Assembly (NCBI GenBank): GCA_964017155.1
Contig: OZ024865.1
Location: 40,572,700-40,636,699 of the forward strand
DNA length: 64,000 nucleotides
Source of the DNA: Oasisia sp. SBJ-2009
Taxonomy: Eukaryota; Annelida; Polychaeta; Sabellida; Siboglinidae
Reading direction: 5' to 3'
The notes beneath the pieces were generated by a model. It worked only from the letters and a program-made list of their open reading frames with translations. It was not told where the DNA came from and did not search any database. The translations under genes were made by a program, and so were the position numbers. How positions within the stretch are numbered: the first letter of the stretch is position 1; every line of letters begins with the position of its first letter. Of the stretch, positions 13,301 through 23,456 are shown piece after piece.

Positions 13301-15213
13301 TTAACAGATTTTATCTGTTGTTATATTTTCATATTTGGCTGTTTTAGTTGCGTCAGAAGAAGGACTTTCAAGAGAGGACGATCGCTGATCACCAGAGGGC
13401 TGATGTGGTTGTCGGCTCCGGCTTCAACCAGGCTCAGAGCAAACAGCTGCAGAACATGCTGAAGAAAGAGTACGTGCCTGACTGTCCTTGCTTCTCTTTT
13501 CACTTACTTATCCTCTTCATCCCCAGTGGGACATAAGGCTGCAACAATGTTGTACCACATGGTCCTGTCTTACACTTTACTTGGTATGTCCACAACAGGG
13601 CATTGTGCAGGATAAAATTATTGCCAGTCACACATGTTTTGGTGGACGCATGGGTGTTAACTGTTAAGCTGATTGTCGAACTTTCAGATGTGCCTGATGA
13701 CCTGAAATGGGCTACAAACATACATATGACATGACACCAATTACACTCACTTTCAAGGCATAACTAACAGTATCTATGGTTTTGGAAGACCTTTTTTTGC
13801 TCCTTCATTTGTTTTACCCGTCCACCCATATTTCTGCCTGTCCATATTCGTTTTTACTCATACAAATGACGGGTGGACGGGTCTCTACATAAAGCTATGG
13901 TCCACAATCTCCATTGGCTTGGTGGGGTGTTCACAATATAATTTGGCTTGGTGGGTGTTCGCAATCTCCATTAGCTTGGGGGGTGTTCACAATCTCCATT
14001 GGCTTGGTGGGGTGTTCACAATATAATTTGCCTTGGTGGGTGTTCACAATCTCCATTAGCTTGGTGGGGTGTTCACAATCTCATATGGCTTGGTGGGTGT
14101 TCACAATCTCCCTTGGCTTGGTGGGGGTGTTCACAATCTCCTTTGGCTTGGAGGGGTGTTCACAATCTCCATTAGCTTGGTGGGATCTTCACAATCTCAT
14201 TTGGCATGGTGGGGTGTTTATTTATTATTTGACCCATACATCCGTGTCAAAAATAATTCAAATACATAATTGACGGTAGGGTTGGATTAAAATACACATT
14301 TTGGAATCAAATACAACTCGGCCAAATCAAATTCAAATACAAATACATTGCTTTACCATATTTCAATTCAAATACAACTATAAATTTCCAATACAAATAC
14401 ACTGCCATTTTTTATTCAAATACCATTCAAATACATTGTCATTTTTGAAATTTGATTTAAATATGATTCAAATACTGGCTCGTATTTCCATTATAGTTCA
14501 AGTGGATGGAATTTTGTCTTTGGCTTGATTGACTGGTGTAGACTAATTGGCAGGCAGGTTTACTAGACTGTCCTTATCTGTACTACTGTACCAACTAGTG
14601 GTTAGCTCTTCCCCTGCACTGGAGGAAACCTGGGTTCCTTTGTCTTAGCCCAGGATGTTTACTGAGCAAGGATTCTTTGAAGCACCCTCCCTGTGAATAC
14701 CTGCCTTTATGGCTATAGATAAGCTTCGCTGGCTTCCCATTCATACATTGGTGCTAATGTTTGACCAGCTTCACTGTAGACCAATTTTCTCAGTGGTGCC
14801 TGCCCACTCTTGACCATGTGTGAAAAACATTGTCTTGACTCCTGGGCCAGTTTATGTCAGGCAATGCTTTACCTTTTGTTGGTAATTGTTATATGTAGTT
14901 GATTGTATTTGCAAATACTTTTCAAATACAGACCAAATATCAAATACATATATGCCTTTTGTGATTTTCAATACAAATACACCAAATTTCTGTATTCAAA
15001 TACAAATGCAAATACATATTTGAAGTGTTGAACTCTTGAGCCATTATGCAAACAAAAAATGGTGGACCTTGGTGAATTGTCATCATCCTCGTTACTAGTT
15101 TGCATTTTTATTTTGACCATTCAATGACCGCGCCGTGTTTGTATTTCAGAGGGAACGACATTGCCGACCTGGTCAAGATGGTCAACAACCTTCGCCAGAC
15201 GCTCGGCAGGTGA
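1286..15213 (+). CDS. NUP88: NUP88 nucleoporin, C-terminal half (nine exons, 5' part outside window)
   Basis: Nucleoporin 88 sits on the cytoplasmic face of the nuclear pore with NUP214 and NUP62 and supports CRM1-dependent export. Exons are 1286-1384, 2107-2194, 4180-4284, 5026-5172, 8767-8889, 10415-10561, 12430-12556, 13348-13469 and 15150-15213, all GT-AG, and the codon phase is continuous across every junction. The translation follows vertebrate NUP88 from the end of the propeller to the stop: HGAGLHTVVLPWI, IVEHLVCTKPLQ, ECFQLLSRVTQVFREEH, then a helical coiled-coil tail (LAEKYEEANEHQD, LPYLSDAENNMK) ending LRQTLGR-stop. About 340 residues are present; the human protein has 741. The N-terminal beta-propeller exons must lie before position 1. 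Identity is by remembered family sequence, not a search. Several introns hold arrays that duplicate splice sites. Confidence 0.93.
1500..2100. other. NUP88 intron, no further feature seen
   Basis: AT-rich intron between window exons 1 and 2. Short TCACATGATC direct repeats lie at about 2053-2100, just before the acceptor. Confidence 0.6.
2107..2194 (+). CDS. NUP88: NUP88 window exon 2
   Basis: Acceptor TTGCAG, donor GTGAGG at 2195. It encodes QQKMEMLEVGPDQQAIVEHL then VCTKPLQS, matching the family EHILCTKPL region. Reading past the first donor meets an immediate TGA, so the first of the many repeated donors is the one that preserves coding. Confidence 0.9.
2151..3146 (+). repeat. 49-bp minisatellite, 21 exact-register copies, exon end plus donor
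   Basis: GCCATAGTGG or close variants recur every 49 bases from 2151 to 3131. The first copy is coding NUP88 exon sequence. Of 20 unit junctions, ten read CTAG|GTGAGG (usable donor), nine read CTAGATGA (GT destroyed) and one is variant. Confidence 0.98.
3298..3628 (+). mobile_element. tRNA-derived SINE, copy A
   Basis: The head is tRNA-like: box A about GTGGTTCAGGGGCAGAGC and box B GTTCGAATCC. The body has TTCACTCTATATTGCTCC and AGTGGTGGATAT, and the tail AAAGCGCTTTGA then CTATATAACAACTTA. The same architecture is seen at 37209 and 62580. It directly abuts the MITE starting at 3628. Confidence 0.85.
3628..4155. mobile_element. TTAA-flanked MITE, family 1 copy 1 (Kolobok-like)
   Basis: It begins TTAAAGGGATACTACAGTCA and ends with the inverted TGACTGGAGTATCCCTTTAA. 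The terminal inverted repeats extend over 100 bases. Internal palindromes include a near-perfect hairpin at about 3881-3936 and paired GCGCCAGTGACGTAA motifs. No coding sequence. Confidence 0.85.
4180..4284 (+). CDS. NUP88: NUP88 window exon 3
   Basis: Acceptor GTCCTTAG and donor GTAAGT at 4285. It encodes GSTLLCLTASLECIILPL, aligned with the family segment preceding the linker. A TTAA-flanked MITE ends at 4155, only about 25 bases before this exon. Confidence 0.9.
4264..4700 (+). repeat. 32-bp minisatellite at NUP88 exon 3 donor
   Basis: The unit contains the exon end (TGCCACTCCT) and donor GTAAGTCAC. GTAAGT occurs at 4285, 4317, 4349, 4381, 4413, 4445 and 4477, exactly 32 bases apart. Decayed units continue to about 4700. 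Confidence 0.95.
5026..5172 (+). CDS. NUP88: NUP88 window exon 4
   Basis: Acceptor GTTTCAG and donor GTACGT at 5173. It encodes a proline-rich linker followed by FDQHIFSLLQRSSSNPIL, a clear match to the start of the NUP88 helical tail. The exon end plus donor is tandemly repeated with a 28-base period. Confidence 0.93.
5150..5290 (+). repeat. 28-bp minisatellite at NUP88 exon 4 donor
   Basis: CCTCCTCCAACCCCATCCTC followed by AG|GTACGT is repeated. Donors start at 5173, 5201, 5229, 5257 and 5285 (the last is GTATGT). Overlapping proline-rich ORFs here are artefacts of the repeat. Confidence 0.96.
5465..7933. mobile_element. 2.5-kb TTAA-flanked foldback element with THAP-like remnant
   Basis: It starts TTAAAGTGAAAAAAAAGG and ends with an inverted counterpart at CTTTAA. 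The right arm (7480-7933) pairs with the left arm (5465-6180), minus an internal piece. The left arm keeps a short MPHCSSNAYSNS-like start at about 5777 that aligns at DNA level with the THAP remnant at 29166. The middle is AT-rich with GCGCCACATCC motifs. Confidence 0.7.
8240..8373. repeat. (TA)n followed by (TATTG)n microsatellite
   Basis: About 11 TA units then about 22 TATTG units. ORFs over it are low complexity. Confidence 0.97.
8767..8889 (+). CDS. NUP88: NUP88 window exon 5
   Basis: Acceptor ATTTCAAG, donor GTCAGT at 8890. It encodes KECFQLLSRVTQVFREEHMQ and KLDLARAEILK, the most conserved part of the tail. No array sits at either boundary, unlike most exons of this gene. Confidence 0.93.
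8900..10400. other. NUP88 intron, dispersed-repeat fragment only
   Basis: No conserved coding signal. Bases 10108-10320 contain a GCTACCGTTGGAGCCA segment also seen near 51120 and 30470, suggesting a low-copy dispersed repeat. Confidence 0.45.
10415..10561 (+). CDS. NUP88: NUP88 window exon 6
   Basis: Acceptor GACGTAG, donor GTGACG at 10562. It encodes a heptad-like helix containing RALAEKYEEANEHQDAINN. The exon end and donor seed a 33-base tandem array downstream. Confidence 0.92.
10549..10895 (+). repeat. 33-bp minisatellite at NUP88 exon 6 donor
   Basis: Unit TTAATAACAG|GTGAYATATT plus a tail, with ten GT donors spaced 33 bases from 10562 to 10859; an eleventh at 10892 has lost GT. Because 33 is a multiple of three, both strands show long non-coding ORFs. 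Confidence 0.96.
10930..11880. other. NUP88 intron, nothing recognised
   Basis: Unique-looking AT-rich sequence. The 66-codon ORF at 11470 has no recognisable motif. Confidence 0.5.
11890..12356. mobile_element. TTAA-flanked MITE, family 1 copy 2
   Basis: TTAAAGTGATACTCCAGACA at the left end and TGACTGGAGAATCCCTTTAA at the right. Same internal GCGCCAGTGACGTAA pair as copies 1 and 3. Confidence 0.85.
12430..12556 (+). CDS. NUP88: NUP88 window exon 7
   Basis: Acceptor CCCGTCAG, donor GTGAAC at 12557. It encodes LPYLSDAENNMKVELSDIED, parallel to the family LPVLSDSERDMKKEL segment. A TTAA MITE ends 74 bases upstream. Confidence 0.92.
12690..13045. repeat. Pair of CCCAGGCTC dispersed-repeat ends
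   Basis: TAGGTTACCCAGGCTCTGTG near 12700 and TCGATTACCCAGGCTCCACG near 12965 resemble each other and a third copy near 16417. They may be ends of a DNA element; no coding. Confidence 0.45.
13348..13469 (+). CDS. NUP88: NUP88 window exon 8
   Basis: Acceptor GTTTTAG, donor GTACGT at 13470. It encodes LRQKKDFQERTIADHQ and QSKQLQNMLKK in the C-terminal coiled coil. Confidence 0.9.
13598..13897. mobile_element. hAT-like short element, copy 1
   Basis: About 300 bases highly similar to 36114-36418, including TTATTGCCAGTCACACATG, GATGACCTGAAATGGGCTAC and GTCTCTACATAAAGCTATG. The ends of the better copy form an imperfect inverted repeat (CAGGGTTTTATGCAG and CATAGCTTTATGTAG). Confidence 0.75.
13905..14215. 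repeat. 27-30-bp tandem array in the last NUP88 intron
   Basis: TTGGCTTGGTGGGGTGTTCA followed by CAATCTCCA is repeated with length variation. It starts where a hAT-like element ends. Confidence 0.9.
14275..15020. mobile_element. Element made of self-repeating CAAATACA motif
   Basis: Two stretches (14275-14480 and 14895-15020) are dense in TTCAAATACAAATAC-type repeats, separated by 400 bases of unrelated sequence. Composition is unlike the neighbouring intron. Confidence 0.45.
15150..15213 (+). CDS. NUP88: NUP88 terminal exon
   Basis: Acceptor GTATTTCAG. It completes a Glu codon, encodes GNDIADLVKMVNNLRQTLGR and stops at TGA 15211-15213. The length and helix match the NUP88 C terminus. Confidence 0.92.
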
Positions 15214-15532
15214 ACGAGAGTGACTCCTGGTGGCAGTCGCAGGCGATCGCATCGGGACGGAGAAGTTATCACGAGGGAATGGAGGACTGCAATGAATACT
15301 GGTGTTGATGACTGAATGTGACACAGGAGCCTTGTTTCTGTTTATAGCATTTTGTTTATTTGTCTGGGGCAATTTGTGATGACGAGAAACGTTTCCTTCG
15401 GGCTGTGGCTGAAGGCAGACTGGACGACACTTGGGCTTGCCCATGGGCTTATCTTCGGGCGTGTCTTTGGGCACGTGTCTGTCACTGGCCGAGTGCAGCG
15501 ATCGGAGCGAGGAACGACCCGTGTAGATGCAA

Positions 15533-15538
15533 AATAAA
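15533..15538 (+). promoter_or_regulatory. NUP88 poly(A) signal
   Basis: AATAAA about 320 bases after the stop, followed by a T/GT-rich stretch near 15565, so cleavage is likely around 15550. A second AATAAA at about 15620 is a possible alternative. Confidence 0.6.
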
Positions 15539-15639
15539 CATTTTATTGTTTCCTAAGATTACGTTCTTGTGTGTTTATTAGAAACCCACGCTGGCTTGAG
15601 AATGACTAAGGGACTTTGTAAATAAAACACAGTAAAAAT

Positions 15640-16000
15640 TGGATATAATAATAAAAGTATTTATATAGCACCATCAATCCAGGTTACCCTGTTCGAAGGC
15701 GCTGTTACAAAACAATACAAATTGCACTAACTAAATTTAACATAGAAGTGTGACTTCAAATGTCCTATTAAATTATAATTCAGAAAGAGTTGTATTAAAA
15801 AACATTTAAAAGAACTGTACATGTAAGATGACAAAAACGGCACAAAAAAAGGAAATAATAAAAAGAACATCAAAAGTAAAACCGGGCAACATTAAATGAA
15901 AGACAATGTTCATGAATGCAGGGCTCGTTTGAATAAATTAGTATTGAGAAGTCTTAACGTTGTGTAGAGTCGCATTGAAGATTGGTTGTTCCATAGACGA
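15640..16000. mobile_element. Repeat with SINE/LINE-like tail motif
   Basis: AAAGTATTTATATAGCACC then GGCGCTGTTACAAAACAATA resembles, in reverse, the GCGCTATATAA tail motif of the SINEs here. Similar stretches occur near 6480, 60580 and 63640. Confidence 0.4.
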
Positions 16001-16404
16001 GGAGCAACAACGGAAAAGGATAGGATTTATGCCCACCAAAAAATTGGAAATATTAATAAATTGTAGTGATGCACTGACATGTATCTATGTCTTCACGTGA
16101 TGGAGTTGATAATATAATTACACAGAGTATATTAGACAGGGTCCCAATGTGTTCTACTGAAAAGAACCACTACCAGGGGCATGATTACAGGCACAGTGTC
16201 AGTGTTGTTAAAATCACACACAAAATTTGTTTTGGTACAAATAATTAAATTGTACAGTACAGTAAAAATTCAAATCATTTTTTTCTTCTTAAGCAGAGGT
16301 CAAACCAAGGATCTTATAGCTTCACAAAGATACGCGACTTCTCGCGATAATGTCATTAACGTGTGACGCCACAACCACTAGCGGCATCTAGTTAAGCGTG
16401 CTAC

Positions 16405-17160
16405 AGACGATGTAGCCTCGGTTCCCCAGGCTCCGTGACGTGGCAGCAGGCGTAAGACCACCAAAAGGTGCACGTCCGCCATTCCCCGACCGCAGAATTC
16501 CCTACAAAATCAGCATTATGCAGGTTGTCTGAATTTCTGTGAGCACATATGTAGTGTGGAGTGATTATAAATGATGTTTTTGTGCAGCGTGACATCAGAG
16601 CTGTCAAATTATGACAGCTGTCATTCGGTGCATTTCTGCGTATTAATACAGTTGTCATTTTGCTTGGTGATGTAATCAGGGGCAATCCGTGGGTGGTTCA
16701 AGCAGAAATGGAGGGGTGTAAGGTTTGAATGAACTTTGTGGGAGTCTGAGGTATTAAAAGTTCACGAATTTTTCACTGAACCTCTGTCTATGGAGGGTAA
16801 ATATGCTGTGAAATTGTCAATAACAGAGCTGATCAAGATTAATAGGAAATGAAGGAAACGTTATAATGGTCGCCTATGGAAAATGCAAATGTGGTCTTAC
16901 GCCAGCACCTTTAAGCCCCTCAACTTCTCGGCATAGTTCCGCAGCCGACCGACAGTCGGTTAAGCGAGACTACTTTGGATGTCGAATGGCCAATGTTGTG
17001 CTGCGCCCAACTGCAACAACAGTCGCACAAAATGTCCGGATATATTTGTCCACCGCTTCCCGGTTGCACATCCGGGCGTTAAATAATGCCAGATGATGCA
17101 TCGATCTCTGTATATATTTTATCCGCTGCCATGGGTCCCAATTAACCCGTGCAATGATTC
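16405..17160. other. Intergenic repeat-like segment after NUP88
   Basis: Begins with CTCGGTTCCCCAGGCTCCGT, shared with 12700 and 12965. No coding sequence recognised. Confidence 0.35.
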
Positions 17161-17369
17161 AATGCTTCATCTTTATTGAACAATATTATAGTAGTTATAT
17201 TGCCTTCTGATGTAAAACAATGTGAATGTATGTTTACTTATTCTTAATTTGATGGATAAGTATTTGCACAAATTAAGGCACAACATTGCGTATTGGGAGA
17301 CGTAAAGTACTGTGTGTTGCAGTTTTGTAATTTATTGTGTGATACAAGTGTAGTGCATGACTAGGTTCA

Positions 17370-17650
17370 TCATCGATCATCATCATCGTTGTGCAACCAT
17401 AGTATCCCGTGGTTGGGCGAAGGCTTCAGAATGGTGTTGCGCTGTCCTCTGCCAGATGGTACCCTTCCAGTAGTCGTCTAGTTCGTCTCTCCGCCGTCTC
17501 ATTGGTCTTCCTCTAGTTTTTTTCCCTTCGAAGGCTTTCCAGGTGGTGATACGCAGTGTCCATAGGTTATCTCGTATTCTACTGACGATCCCTGCCTAGA
17601 TCCACTTCCGTCTTCTGACTTGTTCAATCACGTCTGTGACCTTTGTCTCT
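17370..17650 (-). mobile_element. LINE reverse transcriptase C-terminal remnant
   Basis: Minus-strand translation over two frames gives KAFEGKKTRGRPMRRRRDEL then DDYWKGTIWQRTAQ and AFAQPRD, the typical post-RT tail of non-LTR retrotransposons. Frameshifts and stops make it dead. Confidence 0.75.
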
Positions 17651-17969
17651 TACGCAAATGTTTGTTTTCTGTCCCGGTATGTCATGTTTAACATGTGCGA
17701 TCAAGTATGCATTTTCTATTAGATGGCGTCTGCACTCTGCTGACTGCTGGCGCCTTAATCTCGATCCTATCTAGACAGTGCTTTGCACTTAGTTCCGCAG
17801 CTCGTGACCGAATGGGAAGGGAGGTAGATATCGGATTCTCTGACCACATTAATAGTATTTTTAGAACGCTCTTATTTACCAAATAACCGCTCACTATACT
17901 GTACCTTTATATAAAAACGCGCCATCATCGACAATATTTAAGTGCTTGCACTGACTGCGCTATAAATAT

Positions 17970-18110
17970 CGCTACTCTCTCGCTCTCTCTCGCTCTCTCT
18001 CGCTCTCTCTCGCTCTCTCTCGCTCTCTCTCGCTCTCTCTCGCTCTCTCTCGCTCTCTCTCGCTCTCTCTCGCTCTCTCTCGCTCTCTCTCGCTCTCTCT
18101 CGCTCGCTCT
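17970..18110. repeat. (CTCTCTCTCG)n 10-bp array
   Basis: About 13 near-perfect decamers of the form CGCTCTCTCT. Confidence 0.96.
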
Positions 18111-18167
18111 CGTCCCCCCTCTATCTACCCTCCGCTCTCCCTGTCTACCTGTCTTTCTCTATATCCT

Positions 18168-18244
<77 letters not shown>

Positions 18245-18255
18245 CTGGGGGCATG

Positions 18256-18332
<77 letters not shown>

Positions 18333-18496
18333 CTGCGTGATTTTGTTTGAGTCTCGGTGAGTGAGTGTGCGCGCATATGTGTGTTTGTTGAGAGATTTGT
18401 CACGGGAAGTAAAGGTTCCCGTAAAGAACAAATGTGTGGGTGTGTGTGTGTGCGTGCGTGTGCGTGTGGGCGTGTGTGTGTGTGCGCGTGTGTGTT

Positions 18497-18548
<52 letters not shown>

Positions 18549-18600
18549 CATGTGCATGTATGTGTGCATACATGCGTGTCTGTGCATGTGGTGTGTGTAT
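18168..18600. repeat. Compound CA/CGCA/TG/GA/TA microsatellite block
   Basis: (CA)n then (CGCA)n to 18244, (TG)n and (GA)n to 18330, then TG-rich and a (TA)n tract at 18511-18544. All ORFs here are low complexity. Confidence 0.96.
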
Positions 18601-18759
18601 GTGTAACAGAGACAGAGAGCGAGGGGTGCGTGCTAGCGTGTGTACAAGTGTGGGTACAAGTGTGTTGTATATGTGGACGTGAGTGTGCTCACGCTTGTGT
18701 GCCTTGTAGCATGTGTGCGTTTGTATGTGTACCTGGGTACGATTTTGTTGACACCCCCC

Positions 18760-19670
18760 GGCACGGTAACGCAAGGACTCTAAAAGTAATAAACCTGGCG
18801 CCAAAATGTTGTGGAGTAAACCTGCGTGACCATTAATATTGGGAATAACATTCTCCAAACAACGACTCGTTTTATCTACGTTTCCCGAATTCTTGGCGTG
18901 TGACGTCATAAGTTTGCGTCTACTAGTCACGTGGTTTCGTCAACAATCACGAGGACGTCATTCGTTTGGATTTTGAAATCTCGGATGCGTGGTTAAAGAC
19001 ACTGCGGCAGGGGGCTGCGTTATTTGGATATACATCAACAGTTATTGGCCTATATAAACTATTGTCGGTAATGTTTCGAACTAGTTGGAATTGGTGCGGA
19101 ACTCACGATTACGAGCTAACCGAAGCTAACTTAACTATGAAGACAACATAGGCGTTATTAATAGTTTGTCACCGTTTTATTAAATGGAACGAAGCGTATA
19201 GGCCTATGTTGTACATTAATAGGCATAATGATTCTTGCTAATGTTCGTTGTTTTTATGCAGGTTATCGTTCCAGATTTATATCGTCCATGTCAAGTGTTC
19301 TTTTGCGAAGTGACACTTGAATCTCGTCGTTTCGGACGTTTTGGTGACTTCGGTGACTTTCTTCGCAATTCGAACATAACACAGTACATACACATAACAG
19401 ACACGTAAATCGAACAGACAAGCAACATTTGTCCCGTCCACAAACCACCACAAGCATCAGGTCTGGATACACAAACAGGGGAATCCAATTAACAGTGTGA
19501 CCTTTTTCAGGACACTCAGTCGATCGGCCCTGGATCTCATCCGGGAATTGCAACGGTCCCCCGTAACAACCCCCTCGTCACAAAACTAAACAACACTGAA
19601 CATAGAATCGGGCGTTGACACTAATACGTCGTAGTGGCCCACAGAGAAAGAGACAATTAAGACACGGACA
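18760..19670. other. Intergenic, no gene recognised
   Basis: Moderate GC with two CRE-like TGACGTCA/GACGTCA sites near 18901 and 18954. Could be promoter-like, but no exon is supported. Confidence 0.35.
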
Positions 19671-19917
19671 GGACATACGATGCGGAGTTACTTGTTACCG
19701 GCTGCTGCTGCGGTAACATCGGATGCTCGGGTATTTGAAAGAAGCAGTCTCATGGCGTCGAATTCGGCCTGTTGCCCTTGTAGCGCTTTGGCGATGTCGC
19801 GATTCGATGCAGTTGAACGCCGATCGTGGCGGCGCCGGCGGACGTGTGAATGCGTGAAGTTGCCGCCGAAAGAGTTGGCTCGTTCGTGTGTGATCATGAC
19901 GACCACGGGCGTCGATC

Positions 19918-20004
19918 GGTGGGGGACGGGGGGGGGGACGTGTCCCCCCCACTTTTTAGAGTGGGGGGGGGACAGCATAGGAATTATCCCCCCCCCCACT
20001 TTTC
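19918..20004. repeat. G/C-homopolymer tracts
   Basis: Runs of 7-10 G and C alternate around GACGTGTCCCCCC, and a related GGGGGACGAGGGGGACG lies at 20641. Candidate quadruplex or hairpin former. Confidence 0.6.
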
Positions 20005-21290
20005 AGTTCAGAAAAATTGCGAGGCATATAGCCTGACTCAACACTCCTCTCTCTTAAAAGCTGCTACATAGGACTAGCTAGACAATAAACTCGCGATATG
20101 AAGTTCAGCAAAGTTATTTATCGCAAATTAACACGAGGCAAACATATTGTATTTTGAGGCATGTTTGCTGTTAGTGCGCCATAATCCGTGATAGTTATTT
20201 AAACAAACGTAATATTTTAATGTATTGAACGAAATATTAGACAACTCTTCAAAGTAGTCATCACAGGAGAGTTATCGAACAGCCCGTGGCATTTATACAA
20301 AAAATGCTTTGTTATTCAGCTGCACACTGATGATTTTTAATTTGTCGCGCATACGCAGAAAGGCCAATCGGAAAGTGTATAACTACCGGAAAAATTTAAG
20401 CCGCTGCCTGGCTCTATCAACCTTGTGTTGATATTATTAATAGGCTCTAGCCATCAAATACATTTTAAGTGATGGAATTTGTGTTGCACTTTCACGCCTC
20501 GCCTGCTTGATGCTTATTGCCTACGGCAGAAGCGGCGGATTCTTGCACTTTGTGTAACTTACATTTGAGTGACGACAAATTTCTTTGCCAAAATGTTGGA
20601 TTTGGAAGTTCAACACAGGCACAGCATGGGCGTCGATCAGTGGGGGACGAGGGGGACGCTGACCACCCCACGGCTTGAGGGGGTCAGCATAAAAAATGTC
20701 CTCACACATCGATCTAGTAGTAAAATTAATAATAAGATATAAACTTCCCATTACCTAGTGGAAAATCACTAGACAAATTGCTTGGTTGGCCTTGATCTTA
20801 GTCCAGTAAATTGTCATTTTGCACCCTTGTGTTGATATATTAATAGGCATTAGCCATCAAGCACATTAAAGATTATAAATTTTTGCTTGCCCTGTCACCC
20901 CTCGGATTGCAGCCTGGATGCCCTGGTCGATATTTATATCGCCTACGGCGTAACCACCGGATTTATGCACTTTGTGAAATTTGATCTCATTTTAGTGATG
21001 ACAAATTTCTTTGCCAAAAGGTGGGATTGGGAAGTCCTATACTGGCACCCCTGTAAGCTCTGCATCTTGTCACTCTGCGAATCAGACAAGCAGTGTTGGA
21101 TCCAAAGTCTACCCCCCAAATCTTCAGTGATTGCGGTGGGCCATGGCCCCTCTTCAAATATATGTTGCCAACATAACTATTATAAATAGCATAACATAAA
21201 GGCTTTTTTAGTTTATTTATAATTAGAACCAGACCAACAATGAATTATGTTTTATATTTACCAAAAAATAGTTACGTGTATTTCAGGTCG

Positions 21291-21368
<78 letters not shown>
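21291..21368. repeat. (TA)n microsatellite
   Basis: Nearly uninterrupted TA dinucleotides inside the loop of the inverted repeat cluster. Confidence 0.97.
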
Positions 21369-21370
<2 letters not shown>

Positions 21371-22935
21371 GCCTGATGACGACACGCGGCATTGCGGATT
21401 TGCGGTGGCGGTGTCGCGCTTACATTTTTCCGATCGTTAAAAACGTTCCGATTGACGTTTCTGCGCATGCGCAATAAATGTAAAATCACCAATGTCCAAC
21501 GAAACAACAAAGCATTTTCGGTATAACTGCTACGAGCTGTTCGTTAACTCTCATGTGATGTTTACTGTGAAGAGTTTCTTAAAATGTCGTTCAATGCAAT
21601 AAAATATTACGGTTTTTATAAATCACTGTCACGGATTATGGCGCACAACAGTGACGTCATTTACGCTTCCTATCTAAATATGCCTCAAAGCTTGTTTGCC
21701 TCGTGTTAATTTGCGACAAATACTTTTGCTGAGAGGTTATATACACCCTGACGAATAACCTGTAGTATTTATGCCATACATGCTTTGTCATTTCGCTGCA
21801 TATTGATGATTTTACAAATATCGCGCATGCGCAGAAACGGCAAACGGAATGTTTGTAACGCCGGAAAAATGTAAGCGCTACAGCGGTCGCGAAGATGGAG
21901 AACAGCAACGGGTTTTAGCGATGCCGCGTTTCGGTGCGAATTGAAAGGCGACCGTGATGGCGCCAACGCCAGCGGATGCGTGAATTATGCGTGATGTTGT
22001 CGCCGACAGTTTTGGCTCATCTGTGATTGTGACGACACGCGGCATTCTGGATTTCCCATGGCGATTGCAAAGTTGAACGATAGCAATTGATTCACGTGTG
22101 CGCACATCTGAAAACGCAATGACAACATCTGAGTAACCATAATGTTTAAGCAAACACATATAAATTTCGGAAGCAGCATAACTTAGATTTGAATTCGGAC
22201 TGTTTTATATATAGAATGCTTACCTTTTTACCCGAGAGCGATGGTAACCATGGTATGGCGGCGACGTTGGCGCGACAACTTGATGCAGGGAAGACGGCGA
22301 TGAAATGGTGTTCAATCGCACAGAGCATAGGCCATAGTCGTGTCTTGAGACTTGAGCACGTTATCGCTAACGTTCGACCGCTTCTGTTGTTGTAGCGCAA
22401 ATGTTCAGGCTCGACAAACAATACAACCGAAGTCCTTTTCGCGTTGGCTTCTCTGTTTGTGCTTCTCAACGGGCGTATTCTATTTGCCTCTCCGACCTCT
22501 CCGTCCTCTCCGACCTCTGCGAAAATTCCCATTCTTTTTGGGGACTTCTTTTTGACGCGGAGAGGTCACGTGACCTCTCCGCATCCGAAAGAGAGGCTCT
22601 CCGGACCACTCCGGTTTCGCCGCTTGCGTGGCATGTCGTATTCGGAGAGACGCAGTCACGTGGTACAAATATGGCAGAATACAAAAAGGGTGAGTACGAT
22701 GTAATAAAACATTTGAAATACAATAATATAAGTATATATTTATTTTGCTAATGTGAAAGCGCAATTATCAGTACTTTATCAATGAAATATATGCATTTAT
22801 GCATGTCAGTGGAATACTCCCTAAAGTGAAATAAGGAATTTATTAATTTATCGCTCACAAAAGACTGTCACACTCACAGTCACAGTGCCAGTGTTGTGTG
22901 AAGTTGTGAATGTGAGTGTTGGGTAATCTTTCAGT

Positions 22936-23456
22936 TAGCTGGCCTAAATTATTAGGGCTTTATCAAAACGGGTTTACCACCGTTTTTTTATGTGTATGTG
23001 TTCGGAATGTCACTGTGCATCACTTTCAATACAAAGAAGTCAACTATTATTTTTAAATTGTGTTTCAGATAAATGTAATGCTTTTGTCGATTCGACGTAA
23101 TTCGTAAACGATCCGATGTCTCAGGCTCAGGGCGTGAGCAGTTAGCGGGCCAGTCGGTTAGCGCACCCAAGACACATCAGGACCGCAAAAGAGATGTCTT
23201 GCGATTTGTGGATATGTCCCCAAACCTAATTTTAGCTACATCATTAATTTGCGGTTCTGGTGTGGCTGGGATGCAGTAAATGTTCATGCCCAGTGACGTT
23301 GATGTTAAACTTTGATGTAAAACAAAATTTTATAAACAAATGATATCTTACTTATTTGTACCGGAAATTATGTAAAATGACATTCCAAACATATACACAC
23401 ACAAAATTTGTTAAAACCGTTTTTAAAAGGCCCTAATAATTTAGGCCAGTTATCTA
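22936..23456. mobile_element. Small inverted-repeat element nested in the Harbinger-like element
   Basis: CTGGCCTAAATTATTAGGGC at 22939 recurs inverted at about 23433-23452; the arms extend about 70 bases to GGAATGTC. GTTA/TTA flanks are compatible with a small target duplication. Confidence 0.6.

Larger units (their letters stand above)
19680..22300. repeat. Nested inverted and direct repeat cluster
   Basis: 20110-20290 is inverted at about 21525-21735 (CGCAAATTAACACGAGGCAA, GCGCCATAATCCGTGA). 20290-20400 recurs directly at 21760-21880 (CGCATACGCAGAAA / CGCATGCGCAGAAA). 19740-19910 recurs at 21890-22040, with a further GATGGCGCC-like copy near 22255. Likely a foldback or multiply nested transposon. 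Confidence 0.6.
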
